Shown: piece by piece, positions 53,224 to 63,171 of the stretch
How the letters are laid out: each line of letters begins with the position of its first letter
Position numbering within the stretch: position 1 is the stretch's first letter
Assembly: GCF_017347605.1 (NCBI RefSeq)
Contig: NZ_AP024484.1
Location: 2,556,501-2,620,500 of the forward strand
Direction: 5' to 3'
DNA: 64,000 nt
Source of the DNA: Prevotella herbatica
GTDB taxonomy: Bacteria; Bacteroidota; Bacteroidia; Bacteroidales; Bacteroidaceae
Program-made: the position numbers and the translations under genes
Notes under the pieces: model-generated
Told to the model about the DNA's origin: nothing
The model's database searches: none
Seen by the model: only the letters and a program-made list of their open reading frames with translations

Positions 53224-54807
53224 TTATTCTACATAAAACGTTCTCTCGCCCCTTTCATTATTCTTCATGCCTGTATTCATTAATAATGTTTCATGAGGTA
53301 TTGGAAGTGTATATCCCCAATCATTAGGTTCGAGAGTGAATACGTGGCATGATGTCTTTTCATATGAATCGCGATTTACATAATAATAGTAATGATGTAT
53401 AATGCTCTTTGCTTCTGGATATTTCTCGCATACTGCATAGCGGCGTAAGTCAAACCATCTTTGACCCTCAAGGCATAACTCTCTTTCGCGTTCACAACGT
53501 ATAGTTTTTATCAAATCATAGCCAGTGGCTGCAACTTCATAATCTGTTCCGGTTTTGTAGCGGTATTGACGTAATGTATTTAACATTTTACGTGCCTCTT
53601 CATCATGTCCCATATATGCTTCAGCTTCAGCCTTTATTAGGTATGCCTCAGATGACCTAAATAAAAATTTGTCAGACAATTCTGTTGTAATTTTATTATA
53701 TGGACTATCGTAGGCATAAAAGTAGTAATCAGGCATATCTTCTGTCTGTGTAAGTGTAGTACTTAGCATATCCATCTTTTTATATCCATGAAATGTTCCG
53801 TAAGTCCATATATATTTAGTTTTTCTAAGATCATCGTCCGAGTAAAGATTGTAAATGCTATCTGAAATGGTAAAGCTTTTGTATTCACTGGTCGTAAAAT
53901 TACACAAAGCATTACTTCCCATAGAGAATATGTTCTCTGCAGAAGATGGTGATACAATTCCCTTATTTTGTTGAATCGTATTCAGCTGTGTTAAAGACGG
54001 ATGGCTGTCAATAACCTTTTGAGCATATTCAGATGCTTTATCCCAATTCTGCATATAGAGATATACTCGGCTAAAAAGAAAATTAACTGCTGTAGAATCA
54101 GCTCTATATATAGTTTTCTGCTTTCCATATTCTGTTAACTCTCTTTCTGCAATCTGCAGATCGCTTAGTATTAAATCATAACATTCTTGTACGGTGTTAC
54201 GATTAAATATTTTGTCTTCTACAGTTTCTGATGTCTTTATTGGCACTCCTAAATCTGTTGATGCGGTACTGGGCGTATAGGCTTTACCATATAGATTTAC
54301 TAAAAAGAAATAATAATATGCTCTTAAGAATCTAGCTTCACCATCGACTTTAGATTTCCCGATTTTTTCACCTTGCGTAGTTTCTGGTAATTTATTAGCA
54401 CTATATATAATATTATTTACAACATTTATATGTTTGTACATTTGCTCCCAGCATTCATTTTCTTTATTGAATCCTGTATAAGAATCATTCTGTCCTGATC
54501 TTGCTTGCCATGTATAATATCCAAAAACCTTTTCTTTACCATCGTATTGCATTGTATTTCCATCATAACTAATGGTGTTTTCATCTAATTCATCACCTAG
54601 AAAATGTATAAAATATTCATTGTCATTGACGTTTGCAATGTTGTCACTCTGGAACTGAGGTAAATAACCATCTCCAATAAGTAACTCGTTAAGATCTTCC
54701 CAAGAACGTACATAATCTGTATCTTGTGAATACTCTTTTAGAAAATCAGAACAACCGGATACCATAACAGTTGTCATAATTGTATATAACAATATTTTAA
54801 ATTTCAT
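53224..54807 (-). CDS. SusD/RagB family lipoprotein (third pair)
   Basis: Substrate-binding lid of the third SusC, 527 residues; signal ends MVSGC (Cys19), followed by SDFLKEYSQDTDYVRSWEDL. TPR core with GEARFLRAYYYFFLVNLYGK, and the C-terminal motif ERERELCLEGQRWFDLRRYA is a textbook SusD feature. SusC ends 11 bases before its start. Confidence 0.95.
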   Translation of the reverse strand: MKFKILLYTIMTTVMVSGCSDFLKEYSQDTDYVRSWEDLNELLIGDGYLPQFQSDNIANVNDNEYFIHFLGDELDENTISYDGNTMQYDGKEKVFGYYTWQARSGQNDSYTGFNKENECWEQMYKHINVVNNIIYSANKLPETTQGEKIGKSKVDGEARFLRAYYYFFLVNLYGKAYTPSTASTDLGVPIKTSETVEDKIFNRNTVQECYDLILSDLQIAERELTEYGKQKTIYRADSTAVNFLFSRVYLYMQNWDKASEYAQKVIDSHPSLTQLNTIQQNKGIVSPSSAENIFSMGSNALCNFTTSEYKSFTISDSIYNLYSDDDLRKTKYIWTYGTFHGYKKMDMLSTTLTQTEDMPDYYFYAYDSPYNKITTELSDKFLFRSSEAYLIKAEAEAYMGHDEEARKMLNTLRQYRYKTGTDYEVAATGYDLIKTIRCERERELCLEGQRWFDLRRYAVCEKYPEAKSIIHHYYYYVNRDSYEKTSCHVFTLEPNDWGYTLPIPHETLLMNTGMKNNERGERTFYVE

Positions 54808-54818
54808 GATCGTCTATT

Positions 54819-57800
54819 TTAGAATTGAACATTTATACTAATTGTATAGTAGGGATTGTCAGAAAGCTGGACATCTGAAAATCCAGATTGAGTTGGAGTT
54901 TGTCCTTTTAGTTTACTGTTGCATAATGTATATAAATTGTTACCAGCAGCAGTGATCGAAAGTCTTTGTAGCCCTAATTTAGGTAATAGCTTTTCAGACA
55001 ATTCATATGTAAGACTTAAACTAGCTAGGCGTATATAATCTGCACTGATGACTCTAATATCAGAATAGTCGTACATTGTATATGAGTCGGTAGCTATTTG
55101 CACACCTTGATATTGATTTCCTGATGACCAATGCTGGTCATATTTATAATAGTTCAAACTTGTTTTACTCATTATTGATGGAATATTTGTCCGAGCTTCA
55201 TCCCCAGGTTTTATCCATCTGTCTAATAAAGTTCTATTCAGATTATATTCAGGATATATATTTCCTGGTCCTGATTGATACATAGTTGCACCTTGTCCAA
55301 AGACTTTGAATAATCTTACTTTGTTTCCCATGGCATAATCCATTAGTATTCCGAGTCTAAAATTTTTGTAACTCAAAGTACTGCTTATGCTACCTGTTAT
55401 ATCAGGATCTCTCTTTCCTGATTTTGAAAGAACTCTCATGAACGTTTCATACTTACTTAATCCAAGTAATTCGTTTGATCTATCTTGATAGTCATCAAAC
55501 AAAGGACCACCATCTTCCGGATTTAGTCCTATGAATCTATAAGAGTAAAATGTTCCTAGTGATTGTCCATTGATTACAGCAGTGCCATTGAGATAATCGT
55601 TTAGTGAGTAAGAATCTTCTCCTGGTGATGTTTTCATCTTATTTATAACTTTGGATAAAGATGCAGACACAAGCCAATTCCAATCCTTATTTTGAATTGG
55701 TATAGCAGTTATAGAGAAATTATAACCCTTATTTATTATTTCGCCAGAGTTAACAATATATGATGTATAGCCATTAATGTCAGAAATAGTTTTATTCATG
55801 AATGCATCTGTTGTCTTTTTATAGTAGTATTCAAGTTCTAACATTAGTCTGTTCTTAAATAAAGAGGTCTCAAATCCAGTACTAAAAGAATGGGTCTTTT
55901 CCCATTTTAAATCAGGATTAGCATTGCTTGCTGTTGTAGAAGTCATTTCTGAATAATGCGTGTCATAAGAACCTTTTGTCAGTGTTAGTACTGGACTTTG
56001 TCCGTCTAGCATATTTCCTTGTTCTCCATATGATATCTTCCAGTTTATAGCGTCTAGCCAGTTGAGTTTTATATGTGCTATTTCTTTTATGTTTGCTACT
56101 CCAGATGTAGACCATACAGGAAGTATTTTTTCATTAGACCTATCTCCAAATTTATTTGAGCCATCATATCTCGTATTTGCGTTAACAGTAAAATATTGCT
56201 TGTAACTATATGATAGAGTTCCATAAACAGATAGCAGGTTCGTTTTTGAATCTGTTATAATAGGCACATTTGTACCTAACCACGAAAGATATGTTTTATA
56301 CTTATCGGGTATACTTGTTACAAACTTTTTACCGCGATCTAAGTAATATCCACGTTGCGTATATTGGTCACCATTATAATGCGTCGAATTTGCTTCAAAT
56401 CCAACAGCTAGATTAATATTATGTTGTAAATCTGATCCAAAATATTTATTTACATTGCCCTGAATACGGGCAGTCCAGTTATTTTGTCCTATATTATTGT
56501 TAGATAGTTCTCCGCCAAAAGGCATCTGGCTATCTTCATTAGGCTCAACTCCAAGTGACGTTTTTCTCAGATTGCCTGCATACCAGCTTTTTTCGCCATA
56601 CCAGCCTTCAATATTTGTGTTTGTTGTATTATAAGACATTATACCATTAAAAAACAACCAGTCTGTAGGGTTGTAACGTAGGTTTACTGTCGCTTTCATA
56701 CCGTTTTCTATCTGTTTCTTATAACTATTGTCCAGCTCATTAAGTATATTGAAGCTCATGATCCCTTGAATCCCGGAAGCAATTTTATTGTAAAAGAAAT
56801 AAGATCCATCATCATTGTATGCTGGTAAAACCCTACTCGTGCGGTAAGCATAATCAATAGGAGAAAGATTATCCTGATCATACTGCTTATTAGTGTGATA
56901 TACATTCAACTGCATTGAAGCTTTGACCTTTTCAGTTATTGTGAAGTCTAGATTTGTTGAGGCTGTATATCTTTGATTTGTATTATTGTTTATGACATCA
57001 TTATCGTCTGTATATCCCAGTGATGCGTAATATCTAAATTTGTCAGATCCACCAGAGATGTTGGCAGAGTGATCAGCTGAAAAAGAATCCTTTGTCAATA
57101 GTTTAAACCAATCAGTGTTTTGTGTTTCTGATTTTGCGACCGCTGTATTAAACTGATCTTGAGAATATGTTCCATTATAGTATTTGTTGACAGCATCTTC
57201 ATATCCAATATATGTCATATCATTAGGGTATGAGTAATGCATACCTACAAGATATTTGGAAATGTCAGTGCGTTCTTGAGAATTCATCAGGTTTATTTTA
57301 CGGTCAGAATACCGAGGTCTTCTTCGGTAAGTTCCATTGAAGTTGTAAGATATTACAGGCTTTCCTGCACGTCCCTTTTTTGTTGTAACTACAATTACTC
57401 CATTAGCTGCTCTGGTTCCATAAAGAGCTGTAGCTGCAGCATCCTTTAATACATCAATACGGTCAATATCTTGAGGATTTATTCCAGATATGGCATTGCC
57501 AATTCTATTTACATAGTCAGGATCGTTTATCACGTCTGCTGATAAGTTTACTGGATCGCTTACGATTATACCATCAACAACCCATAGAGGTTCACGATTT
57601 CCGATAAGGGTTGATGTTCCGCGAATACGTATTTTAGGTACAGCATTAACCTCTGAACTAGAATTTGTTACCACAAGATCAGGTATACGGCCTTGTAACA
57701 TTTTGTCTAGGCTTGAAACACCAGGTCTATCAATTTGATTCATGTTTACAGAAGTCACAGAACTTGTAAGATTTCTCTTGTCAATTTGTTGGTATCCTGT

Positions 57801-58160
57801 CACTACTACTTCTTCTGTAGTATGGGTATCATCATCGTTCATTACAATTAGTTGTACCGTGCCGTCTTTTCTTACATTTTCTGTTACTGATTTACATCCT
57901 ATGAATGAGCATATAACTTGCATATGATTAGATCTTTTAACATGAAGTTCATAATGTCCATTTTCATCTACAGATGTCCCTATTTTTGTGCCTACAATTC
58001 TAATTGTAGCACCGATTAGGGGCTCTCCATTACTATAATTAACCTTGCCGCTTATTACAATATTTTCTCCTTTTGTAGTTTCTTGCGCATTAATATTGTC
58101 TGTTACTAATGCAATAAAGAACATAATCAGTAATAGCTGAAACAATCTTTTTTTTCCCAT
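54819..58160 (-). CDS. SusC/RagA family TonB-dependent transporter (third pair)
   Basis: TonB-dependent outer-membrane porin of 1,113 residues. Signal peptide about 1-25; carboxypeptidase-regulatory-like domain (about 35-110, VNYSNGEPLIGATIRIVGTK); the canonical EEVVVTGYQQIDKRNLTSSV; plug with IRIRGTSTLIGNREPLWVVD and VLKDAAATALYGTRAANGVI; barrel ending in SINVQF. It opens a six-gene operon with SusD, two lipoproteins and two TlpA-like proteins and no carbohydrate enzyme. The cargo may therefore be a peptide, a metal chelate or an uncommon glycan; nothing in the sequence settles this. Confidence 0.95.
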   Translation of the reverse strand: MGKKRLFQLLLIMFFIALVTDNINAQETTKGENIVISGKVNYSNGEPLIGATIRIVGTKIGTSVDENGHYELHVKRSNHMQVICSFIGCKSVTENVRKDGTVQLIVMNDDDTHTTEEVVVTGYQQIDKRNLTSSVTSVNMNQIDRPGVSSLDKMLQGRIPDLVVTNSSSEVNAVPKIRIRGTSTLIGNREPLWVVDGIIVSDPVNLSADVINDPDYVNRIGNAISGINPQDIDRIDVLKDAAATALYGTRAANGVIVVTTKKGRAGKPVISYNFNGTYRRRPRYSDRKINLMNSQERTDISKYLVGMHYSYPNDMTYIGYEDAVNKYYNGTYSQDQFNTAVAKSETQNTDWFKLLTKDSFSADHSANISGGSDKFRYYASLGYTDDNDVINNNTNQRYTASTNLDFTITEKVKASMQLNVYHTNKQYDQDNLSPIDYAYRTSRVLPAYNDDGSYFFYNKIASGIQGIMSFNILNELDNSYKKQIENGMKATVNLRYNPTDWLFFNGIMSYNTTNTNIEGWYGEKSWYAGNLRKTSLGVEPNEDSQMPFGGELSNNNIGQNNWTARIQGNVNKYFGSDLQHNINLAVGFEANSTHYNGDQYTQRGYYLDRGKKFVTSIPDKYKTYLSWLGTNVPIITDSKTNLLSVYGTLSYSYKQYFTVNANTRYDGSNKFGDRSNEKILPVWSTSGVANIKEIAHIKLNWLDAINWKISYGEQGNMLDGQSPVLTLTKGSYDTHYSEMTSTTASNANPDLKWEKTHSFSTGFETSLFKNRLMLELEYYYKKTTDAFMNKTISDINGYTSYIVNSGEIINKGYNFSITAIPIQNKDWNWLVSASLSKVINKMKTSPGEDSYSLNDYLNGTAVINGQSLGTFYSYRFIGLNPEDGGPLFDDYQDRSNELLGLSKYETFMRVLSKSGKRDPDITGSISSTLSYKNFRLGILMDYAMGNKVRLFKVFGQGATMYQSGPGNIYPEYNLNRTLLDRWIKPGDEARTNIPSIMSKTSLNYYKYDQHWSSGNQYQGVQIATDSYTMYDYSDIRVISADYIRLASLSLTYELSEKLLPKLGLQRLSITAAGNNLYTLCNSKLKGQTPTQSGFSDVQLSDNPYYTISINVQF

Positions 58161-58212
58161 ACTAGTTTGTTTGTGATAAATTCATAATTTTGTATAATAT
58201 CTGTATGGAGTG

Positions 58213-58220
58213 CAAAATTA
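58213..58220 (-). promoter_or_regulatory. -7 box of the second SusC/SusD operon
   Basis: On the minus strand TAATTTTG matches TAnnTTTG, 52 bases ahead of the SusC start. The -33 region is poor. The rest of 58161-58423 holds nothing I can support. Confidence 0.4.
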
Positions 58221-58423
58221 ATCTTTTTTTTTGTAAACATATCCTTTTTCTCGTTTTTCTGCATTAAATGTTTGAAAATATGCAGTTTTTGGTGTTATTG
58301 TGTAACTTTTTTAGTGGTTTTTAATTACATTGTGAATAATTGCTGTTTGAAAATTAAAGATCATGGTTGTTTGTTATTTGTTTCAATCTTATGATACTAA
58401 ACTCATTTTAATTTGCACATTAT

Positions 58424-58657
58424 TTATCTATAATAGTTTATCTCTATTTCTGATAAAACTATAATTTCAGTATTCACTGCACTCAGAACAAATAGTACAA
58501 GACCTGCATCTGCCTTTGAAGAAGTTGTTATATATTCTTTATTTAACGGCTTTATACTACCATGATATAAGACATTAACTTCTCTGATAAAGTTTGGCTC
58601 TTGTGCAAGCATGTAACTGGGAAGAAGCAATAAAAGCATTAATAATGTCTTTTTCAT
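58424..58657 (-). CDS. small secreted protein, possibly truncated
   Basis: Protein of 77 residues with a clear signal peptide (LLLLLPSYMLAQ). The mature part, about 58 residues (YITTSSKADAGLVLFVLSAV), resembles the first part of longer secreted Bacteroidota proteins in which an Ala/Lys-rich helix precedes a beta-sandwich; the beta-sandwich is missing here, so the gene may be cut short at its 3' end. No partner genes. Function unknown. Confidence 0.5.
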   Translation of the reverse strand: MKKTLLMLLLLLPSYMLAQEPNFIREVNVLYHGSIKPLNKEYITTSSKADAGLVLFVLSAVNTEIIVLSEIEINYYR

Positions 58658-58743
58658 ATTATATATTTTATTTTATAGTCAGTTTTTGTCAGGTGCTGAT
58701 ATAGAATTTTTCATGTGTGTATATAAAATCTTTATATAACAAA

Positions 58744-58772
58744 AAAGGACTATTTGTAAAAAATAGTCCTTT
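58744..58772 (-). terminator. terminator of the tRNA-Lys gene
   Basis: AAAGGACTATTT (58744-58755) pairs perfectly with AAATAGTCCTTT (58761-58772); on the minus strand a T-run follows. It begins 9 bases beyond the tRNA 3' end. Confidence 0.85.
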
Positions 58773-58781
58773 GCTTTTTTG

Positions 58782-58854
58782 TGATCCGCATGGGGCTCGA
58801 ACCCATGACCCCAACATTAAAAGTGTTGTGCTCTACCAGCTGAGCTAGCGGATC
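58782..58854 (-). tRNA. tRNA-Lys (anticodon TTT)
   Basis: The minus strand folds into a complete 73-base cloverleaf: acceptor stem GATCCGC/GCGGATC, D-arm GCTC-AGCTGGTA-GAGC, anticodon stem CAACA/TGTTG with loop CTTTTAA (anticodon TTT, lysine), a 5-base variable region and T-arm ATGGG-TTCGAGC-CCCAT, discriminator A. The 3' CCA is not encoded. Confidence 0.97.
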
Positions 58855-58959
58855 AATCATCTTCCTGTTTGAAAGCGAGTGCAAAGGTAAATAAATTTAT
58901 TGAAACAGAAAAAATATTGATGAAGAATATTCTCTATTTAACTTATTTAAACAATTAAG

Positions 58960-60063
58960 CTACTCTTTGGATTCCGTATTAGGGGATATTTCTTTCGTCT
59001 TATGTTCTTTGGTTACATATCTCTGCCAGTAGGCTATTAATAGTGTTGTAAGGGGTAAGGCGACAATTAGACCAATGAATCCTAACAATGCACCCCATAT
59101 TGATAATGAAAGTAATAGTATTGCTGGGTTTAATCCCATTGCCTTTCCCATTATCTTAGGAGTTATTATCATATCGCTTATAATCTGAATTACGACAAAC
59201 AGCCCTAAAGCTATACCAAAGATAACCCAGAAGTTCTGTCCGGTATCAGCTGCTTTGAGCATTGCAAGGAATGCTGTAGGGATTAAAGCAAAGGTATGAA
59301 GATATGGAACTAAGTCCAAAATACCAATAAGGATGCCTAAACCTATTGCCATAGGGAAGTCCATGATACTGAAGCCTATGCAGAACATAATTCCCATACA
59401 TAAAGCCACCGTTCCCTGACCACGGATGTAGTTGTTGAGCTCACGTTTCACATCCTGCATCAGTTCTTGCCAAAATGGACGATTCTTGGTTGGAAAAATG
59501 CGTATCCAGTTGGTTGTGAGATATTCATAGTCAAGAAGTATGAAAAACATATATAATAACGTGATCAAAGAAGCAATGATGCTTATTATGATATTCGCAG
59601 TCTGGCCAACAAACGTAAATACTTTAGGCATTGCTGTCTTAACGGCATCGCCGAAGTCCTTGCTGTTGAATATCTTTTTAAGTTGTGTTTGGTTGTCTTC
59701 TATCCAACGTGAAATGAGTGCAGTGATGTTATTGGTATGTGTTGTGTCGTGTACCCAACGCGTTATGACGCCTCCAAGTTTATCAAATTGCTCAATCATT
59801 GGTGGAATTATTAGATAAATTATTCCACCGATGACACAACATAGAAGTAACATCGTGATAAGGATGCTTATTGCGCGTACACGTATGTGCATCTTATTTT
59901 CGATAAACTGCACTATTGGATAAATAAGGTATGCCAGAAGCCATGCCACGAAGAATGGTAGTAGAACTCCACTAAGGTAGTTTACCAGCAGAAGTACTGC
60001 AATTATTAGCAGACCAGTTCCTGTCCATCGGATGAAACGGTCAAAGGTTATTTCTTTACTCAT
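58960..60063 (-). CDS. AI-2E family transporter (PerM-like permease)
   Basis: Inner-membrane protein of 367 residues with about eight helices: two N-terminal pairs, a long polar middle part (about 90-160), and a C-terminal bundle containing [20 protein letters not shown], the conserved landmark of the AI-2E/PerM family. Members export varied small molecules or act as sodium/proton antiporters; substrate unknown. Its start lies within the last 8 bases of the thymidine kinase gene, so the two form one transcript. Confidence 0.9.
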   Translation of the reverse strand: MSKEITFDRFIRWTGTGLLIIAVLLLVNYLSGVLLPFFVAWLLAYLIYPIVQFIENKMHIRVRAISILITMLLLCCVIGGIIYLIIPPMIEQFDKLGGVITRWVHDTTHTNNITALISRWIEDNQTQLKKIFNSKDFGDAVKTAMPKVFTFVGQTANIIISIIASLITLLYMFFILLDYEYLTTNWIRIFPTKNRPFWQELMQDVKRELNNYIRGQGTVALCMGIMFCIGFSIMDFPMAIGLGILIGILDLVPYLHTFALIPTAFLAMLKAADTGQNFWVIFGIALGLFVVIQIISDMIITPKIMGKAMGLNPAILLLSLSIWGALLGFIGLIVALPLTTLLIAYWQRYVTKEHKTKEISPNTESKE

Positions 60064-60649
60064 GGTTTATTTTTTCTTCTTTTATAGCCTTTTGATAGCA
60101 ATCTCTGCATAAAGGTTCATATTCTTCCTTTTCACCTAGCATGACGCGATGGTCATTATTTACCAATCGATGGCTGACGTATGCCAATGAACCGCATTTT
60201 ACGCATATTGCATGTACTTTAGTTACTTCGTCGGCAATAGCACAAAGGGCAGGGATTGGACCGAATGGAGCACCTTTGTAGTCCATGTCCAGACCAGCGA
60301 TGATAACTCTAACGCCACGGTTGGCAAGTTGATTGCATACGTCAACAAGTCCATCATCAAGGAATTGCGCTTCATCTATACCAACAACGTCTATGTCTGA
60401 AGCCAATAGAAGTATTGAGCCTGATGAATCGATTGGGGTAGAATGAATGACATTCTGATCGTGACTCACTACGTCTTCCTCAGAAAAACGTGTGTCAATT
60501 GCCGGTTTGAAGATCTCAACCTTCTGTTTGGCAAATTTTGCTCGCTTCATTCTACGAATCAGTTCTTCTGTTTTCCCAGAGAACATTGAACCGCACACCA
60601 CCTCAATTCGTCCTGGGCGATGTGATTCTCCTGTTAAATTTTCAGTCAT
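60056..60649 (-). CDS. tdk: thymidine kinase
   Basis: Cytoplasmic salvage enzyme, thymidine + ATP to dTMP, type II family, 197 residues from ATG 60649. Walker A is [17 protein letters not shown], the Walker B and catalytic region reads [12 protein letters not shown], and [13 protein letters not shown] is the lasso region. Four cysteines (CVKC and CRDC) form the structural zinc site. An upstream in-frame extension to 60670 would overlap the promoter and is rejected. The promoter box ends 7 bases before the start codon, so the mRNA has almost no leader. Confidence 0.95.
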   Translation of the reverse strand: MTENLTGESHRPGRIEVVCGSMFSGKTEELIRRMKRAKFAKQKVEIFKPAIDTRFSEEDVVSHDQNVIHSTPIDSSGSILLLASDIDVVGIDEAQFLDDGLVDVCNQLANRGVRVIIAGLDMDYKGAPFGPIPALCAIADEVTKVHAICVKCGSLAYVSHRLVNNDHRVMLGEKEEYEPLCRDCYQKAIKEEKINHE

Positions 60650-60656
60650 AATACTG

Positions 60657-60686
60657 CAAAGATAGTGCAAATCTTGTAGAGAACAA
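60657..60686 (-). promoter_or_regulatory. promoter of thymidine kinase gene
   Basis: Minus strand: TTG (60686-60684), 19-base spacer, TATCTTTG (60664-60657). A full match. Between here and 60945 (about 260 bases) I see no other feature. Confidence 0.7.
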
Positions 60687-60944
60687 AATGAATTTATTCA
60701 TTTTTTATCTCAAGATGCTGCCTATTTTATTTAAAGATAGTGCAAAAATGCCACTATAATACAATGATGATGCTATTACTTGTTAAATCAGAGTGCGCTA
60801 TCATGGTAAATGCTGTATTTAAATAAATGTAGGCATAATCCTGCAAATCATAACCCAGATAGCAGCTTTTGGCCATATTTCGTTGTGGTTTCACTTTTTT
60901 TTAGTGCAAACGTTTTAAAAATTGCAAAGAAATGACAAGTTATT

Positions 60945-60974
60945 TTGCAATTGGGCTTTTATTGTATATATTTG
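60945..60974 (+). promoter_or_regulatory. promoter of rsmI
   Basis: TTG (60945-60947), 19-base spacer, TATATTTG (60967-60974). The start codon follows 9 bases later. Confidence 0.7.
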
Positions 60975-60983
60975 TGATTGATT

Positions 60984-61694
60984 ATGGGAATACTATATAT
61001 TGTACCTACTCCGGTGGGAAATATGGAAGACATGACCTTGAGGGCCATGCGCATATTAAAAGAGGCAGATTTAGTGCTTGCGGAGGATACCAGAACATCG
61101 GGTCTTCTTTTAAAGCATTTTGAGATAAAAAATCACCTGATGTCACACCATAAGTTTAACGAACATGGTACTGCATCGGGAATAGTTGAGCGCTTGAAAG
61201 CTGGACAAATCATTGCTTTGGTAAGTGATGCCGGCACACCAGGGATAAGTGATCCTGGTTTTTATCTGGCGCGAGAGGCTGCAAACGCAGGTATTACCGT
61301 ACAGACTTTGCCAGGTGCTACGGCATGTATTCCGGCAATAGTTTCTTCGGGATTACCATGTGATAGATTCTGTTTTGAAGGGTTCCTGCCACAAAAGAAA
61401 GGTCGTCAAACTCATTTGTTGTCTTTGCAGACTGAAAGCAGAACGATGATATTCTATGAATCGCCATATCGTTTAGTAAAAACATTGACGCAGTTTGCTG
61501 AGGTTTTCGGAGAAGACAGACAGGTGAGTGTGGCAAGAGAAATATCGAAATTACATGAGGAACATGTAAGAGGAACCTTGAAAGAGGTGATAGAACATTT
61601 TACCGAAACAGAACCACGAGGTGAAATCGTGATTGTGCTTGCTGGTTTAAATGAGAAAAAAGATAAAAAACTTAAAAGGGAGATTAAATCATGA
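60984..61694 (+). CDS. rsmI: 16S rRNA (cytidine(1402)-2'-O)-methyltransferase
   Basis: SAM-dependent methyltransferase that 2'-O-methylates C1402 of 16S rRNA in the ribosomal P site. 236 residues from ATG 60984. Family landmarks: ILYIVPTPVGNMEDMTLRAM at the start, VLAEDTRTSGLLLKHF, VSDAGTPGISDPGFYLAREA, LPGATACIPAIVSSGLP and FYESPYRLVKTL. The C-terminal extension of E. coli RsmI is shorter here. A TTG two codons earlier (60978) is possible but an ATG is preferred. It overlaps the next gene by 4 bases. Confidence 0.95.
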   Translation: MGILYIVPTPVGNMEDMTLRAMRILKEADLVLAEDTRTSGLLLKHFEIKNHLMSHHKFNEHGTASGIVERLKAGQIIALVSDAGTPGISDPGFYLAREAANAGITVQTLPGATACIPAIVSSGLPCDRFCFEGFLPQKKGRQTHLLSLQTESRTMIFYESPYRLVKTLTQFAEVFGEDRQVSVAREISKLHEEHVRGTLKEVIEHFTETEPRGEIVIVLAGLNEKKDKKLKREIKS

Positions 61695-62545
61695 AAAAGT
61701 TATTGTTTGTAACTGTTGGTGCGTTGTTGCTGACTTTTACTAGTTGTAAACAAGATAAGACGAAGGTTAATCTTGAAAAGGTTGAGCAAAGTGACTCTCT
61801 ACAGAGTATCATTTCTCAAAAGGATAGTGACATCAATGATATGATGGGCACGATGAATGAAATCCAAGAGGGTTTCAGACAGATTAACGAGGCTGAAAAC
61901 CGAGTTAATATTGTGAAGGATGGTGAAGGTGCTGATAAAAAGAGTCAGTTGAGACAAAATATAAAGTTTATTTCTGCAACTATGCAGAAGAATCGTGAAC
62001 TTATTGGCAAGTTGCGTCAGCGTCTAGCTAACAGTAGTCTCAAGGGTACACAACTCAAGGCTACTATTGATAATCTTGTCAAGCAGCTTGATGAGAAAGA
62101 TCAGCAGTTGCAGCAGTTGAGAGCAGAACTTGATGCAAAGGATATTCATATTTCTGAACTTGACGAAACTATCAACAATTTGAATACCAATGTAAGTAAC
62201 CTCACTACTGCTAATACTCAGAATACTCAGACTATTAACAGTCAGGATGCACAGTTGAATACTGCTTGGTACGTATTTGGAACAAAGAATGAGTTGAAGG
62301 AACAGAGAATTGTAGAAGGAGGTAAAGTTCTTCAAACAAACTTCAATAAGAATTATTTTACGAAGATTGATATTCGTGTGGACAAGAATATAAAACTGTA
62401 TTCTAAGTCTGTTAAGATTCTTACATTGCATCCGTCTAGCAGTTACACACTTGCACGAGACGCAAATAAGCAATATGAGTTGACAATTACTAATCCTCAG
62501 ATTTTCTGGAGTACAAGTAAGTATCTTGTCATTCAGGTTAAGTAA
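61691..62545 (+). CDS. coiled-coil lipoprotein of unknown function
   Basis: Lipoprotein of 284 residues, signal ending FTSC (Cys19). Residues about 25-180 are a long heptad-repeat coiled coil (KQLDEKDQQLQQLRAELDAK and similar), and the last 100 residues form a compact beta-rich domain (WYVFGTKNELKEQRIVEGGK, then IKLYSKSVKILTLHPSSSYT). It may span or tether within the periplasm. Conserved linkage to rsmI, with a 4-base overlap, suggests a housekeeping envelope role. No known function. Confidence 0.85.
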   Translation: MKKLLFVTVGALLLTFTSCKQDKTKVNLEKVEQSDSLQSIISQKDSDINDMMGTMNEIQEGFRQINEAENRVNIVKDGEGADKKSQLRQNIKFISATMQKNRELIGKLRQRLANSSLKGTQLKATIDNLVKQLDEKDQQLQQLRAELDAKDIHISELDETINNLNTNVSNLTTANTQNTQTINSQDAQLNTAWYVFGTKNELKEQRIVEGGKVLQTNFNKNYFTKIDIRVDKNIKLYSKSVKILTLHPSSSYTLARDANKQYELTITNPQIFWSTSKYLVIQVK

Positions 62546-62570
62546 AGGTGACGGATTGATAAGAAATAAA

Positions 62571-62610
62571 AAAAAGCAGGAATGGAGTTGTTACTCTGTT
62601 CCTGCTTTTT
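62571..62610. terminator. bidirectional intrinsic terminator
   Basis: AAAAAGCAGGAA (62571-62582) pairs perfectly with TTCCTGCTTTTT (62599-62610); the inner loop can extend the stem. Located between convergent genes. Confidence 0.88.
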
Positions 62611-62615
62611 CTTTT

Positions 62616-63065
62616 TTATCTTACTTTCATAAAAAAGTTCTGCATTATTTCCCTGCATTCATCTTCAATAACTCCTGCCGTAACAGTTGCCTTTGGATGA
62701 AGTGCTTTTGGTGCAATCTTTGTATATCCGCGTTTTTCATCTGGAGCCCCATATACTACTCTGCTAATTTGTGCCCAACCAATGGCACCGGCACACATTG
62801 TACATGGTTCTACCGTCACATAAAGTGTGCAGTCACATAGGTATTTGCCTCCTAACATGTCAGCAGCTGATGTTATTGCCTGCATTTCAGCATGTGCCGT
62901 AACATCGTGAAGCGTTTCTGTTAGATTGTGAGCACGGCTTATGATACGGTCGTTGCAAACGATCACAGCTCCAATAGGAATTTCGTTGGCTTCTGCTGCA
63001 AGTCTTGCTTCAACCAAAGCCTTGCGCATATAGAATTCGTCTTTCTTTATTTGATCTTCATTCAT
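62616..63065 (-). CDS. tadA: tRNA adenosine(34) deaminase
   Basis: Zinc-dependent deaminase of 149 residues that converts A34 to inosine in tRNA-Arg(ACG). Zinc and catalytic motifs are intact: HAEMQAI (His and Glu) and PCTMCAGAI (two Cys). The N-terminal YMRKALVEARLAAEANEIPI fits TadA. A box TAACTTTG lies only 5 bases upstream (63071-63078, minus strand), so the transcript may begin at or inside the start codon; Met13 (63029) is an alternative start. A broader nucleoside-deaminase function cannot be excluded. Confidence 0.92.
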   Translation of the reverse strand: MNEDQIKKDEFYMRKALVEARLAAEANEIPIGAVIVCNDRIISRAHNLTETLHDVTAHAEMQAITSAADMLGGKYLCDCTLYVTVEPCTMCAGAIGWAQISRVVYGAPDEKRGYTKIAPKALHPKATVTAGVIEDECREIMQNFFMKVR

Positions 63066-63097
63066 GCTTGCAAAGTTATTAAATTTATAATAAATAA

Positions 63098-63128
63098 TTT
63101 GATGTGTGGAATAAAAATTGTACTTTTG
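63098..63128 (+). promoter_or_regulatory. promoter of yraN
   Basis: TTTG (63098-63101), 19-base spacer, TACTTTTG (63121-63128); start codon 43 bases downstream. Confidence 0.7.
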
Positions 63129-63171
63129 TGTCTGTAAAGACTACGTTTGTCTTACATAGAAAATATAATAA

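Noticed and set aside
62024-62473. 149-codon minus-strand open frame opposite the coiled-coil lipoprotein
   Set aside because: Mirror of the repetitive coiled-coil codons; Cys/Ile/Leu-rich with no signal or motif.
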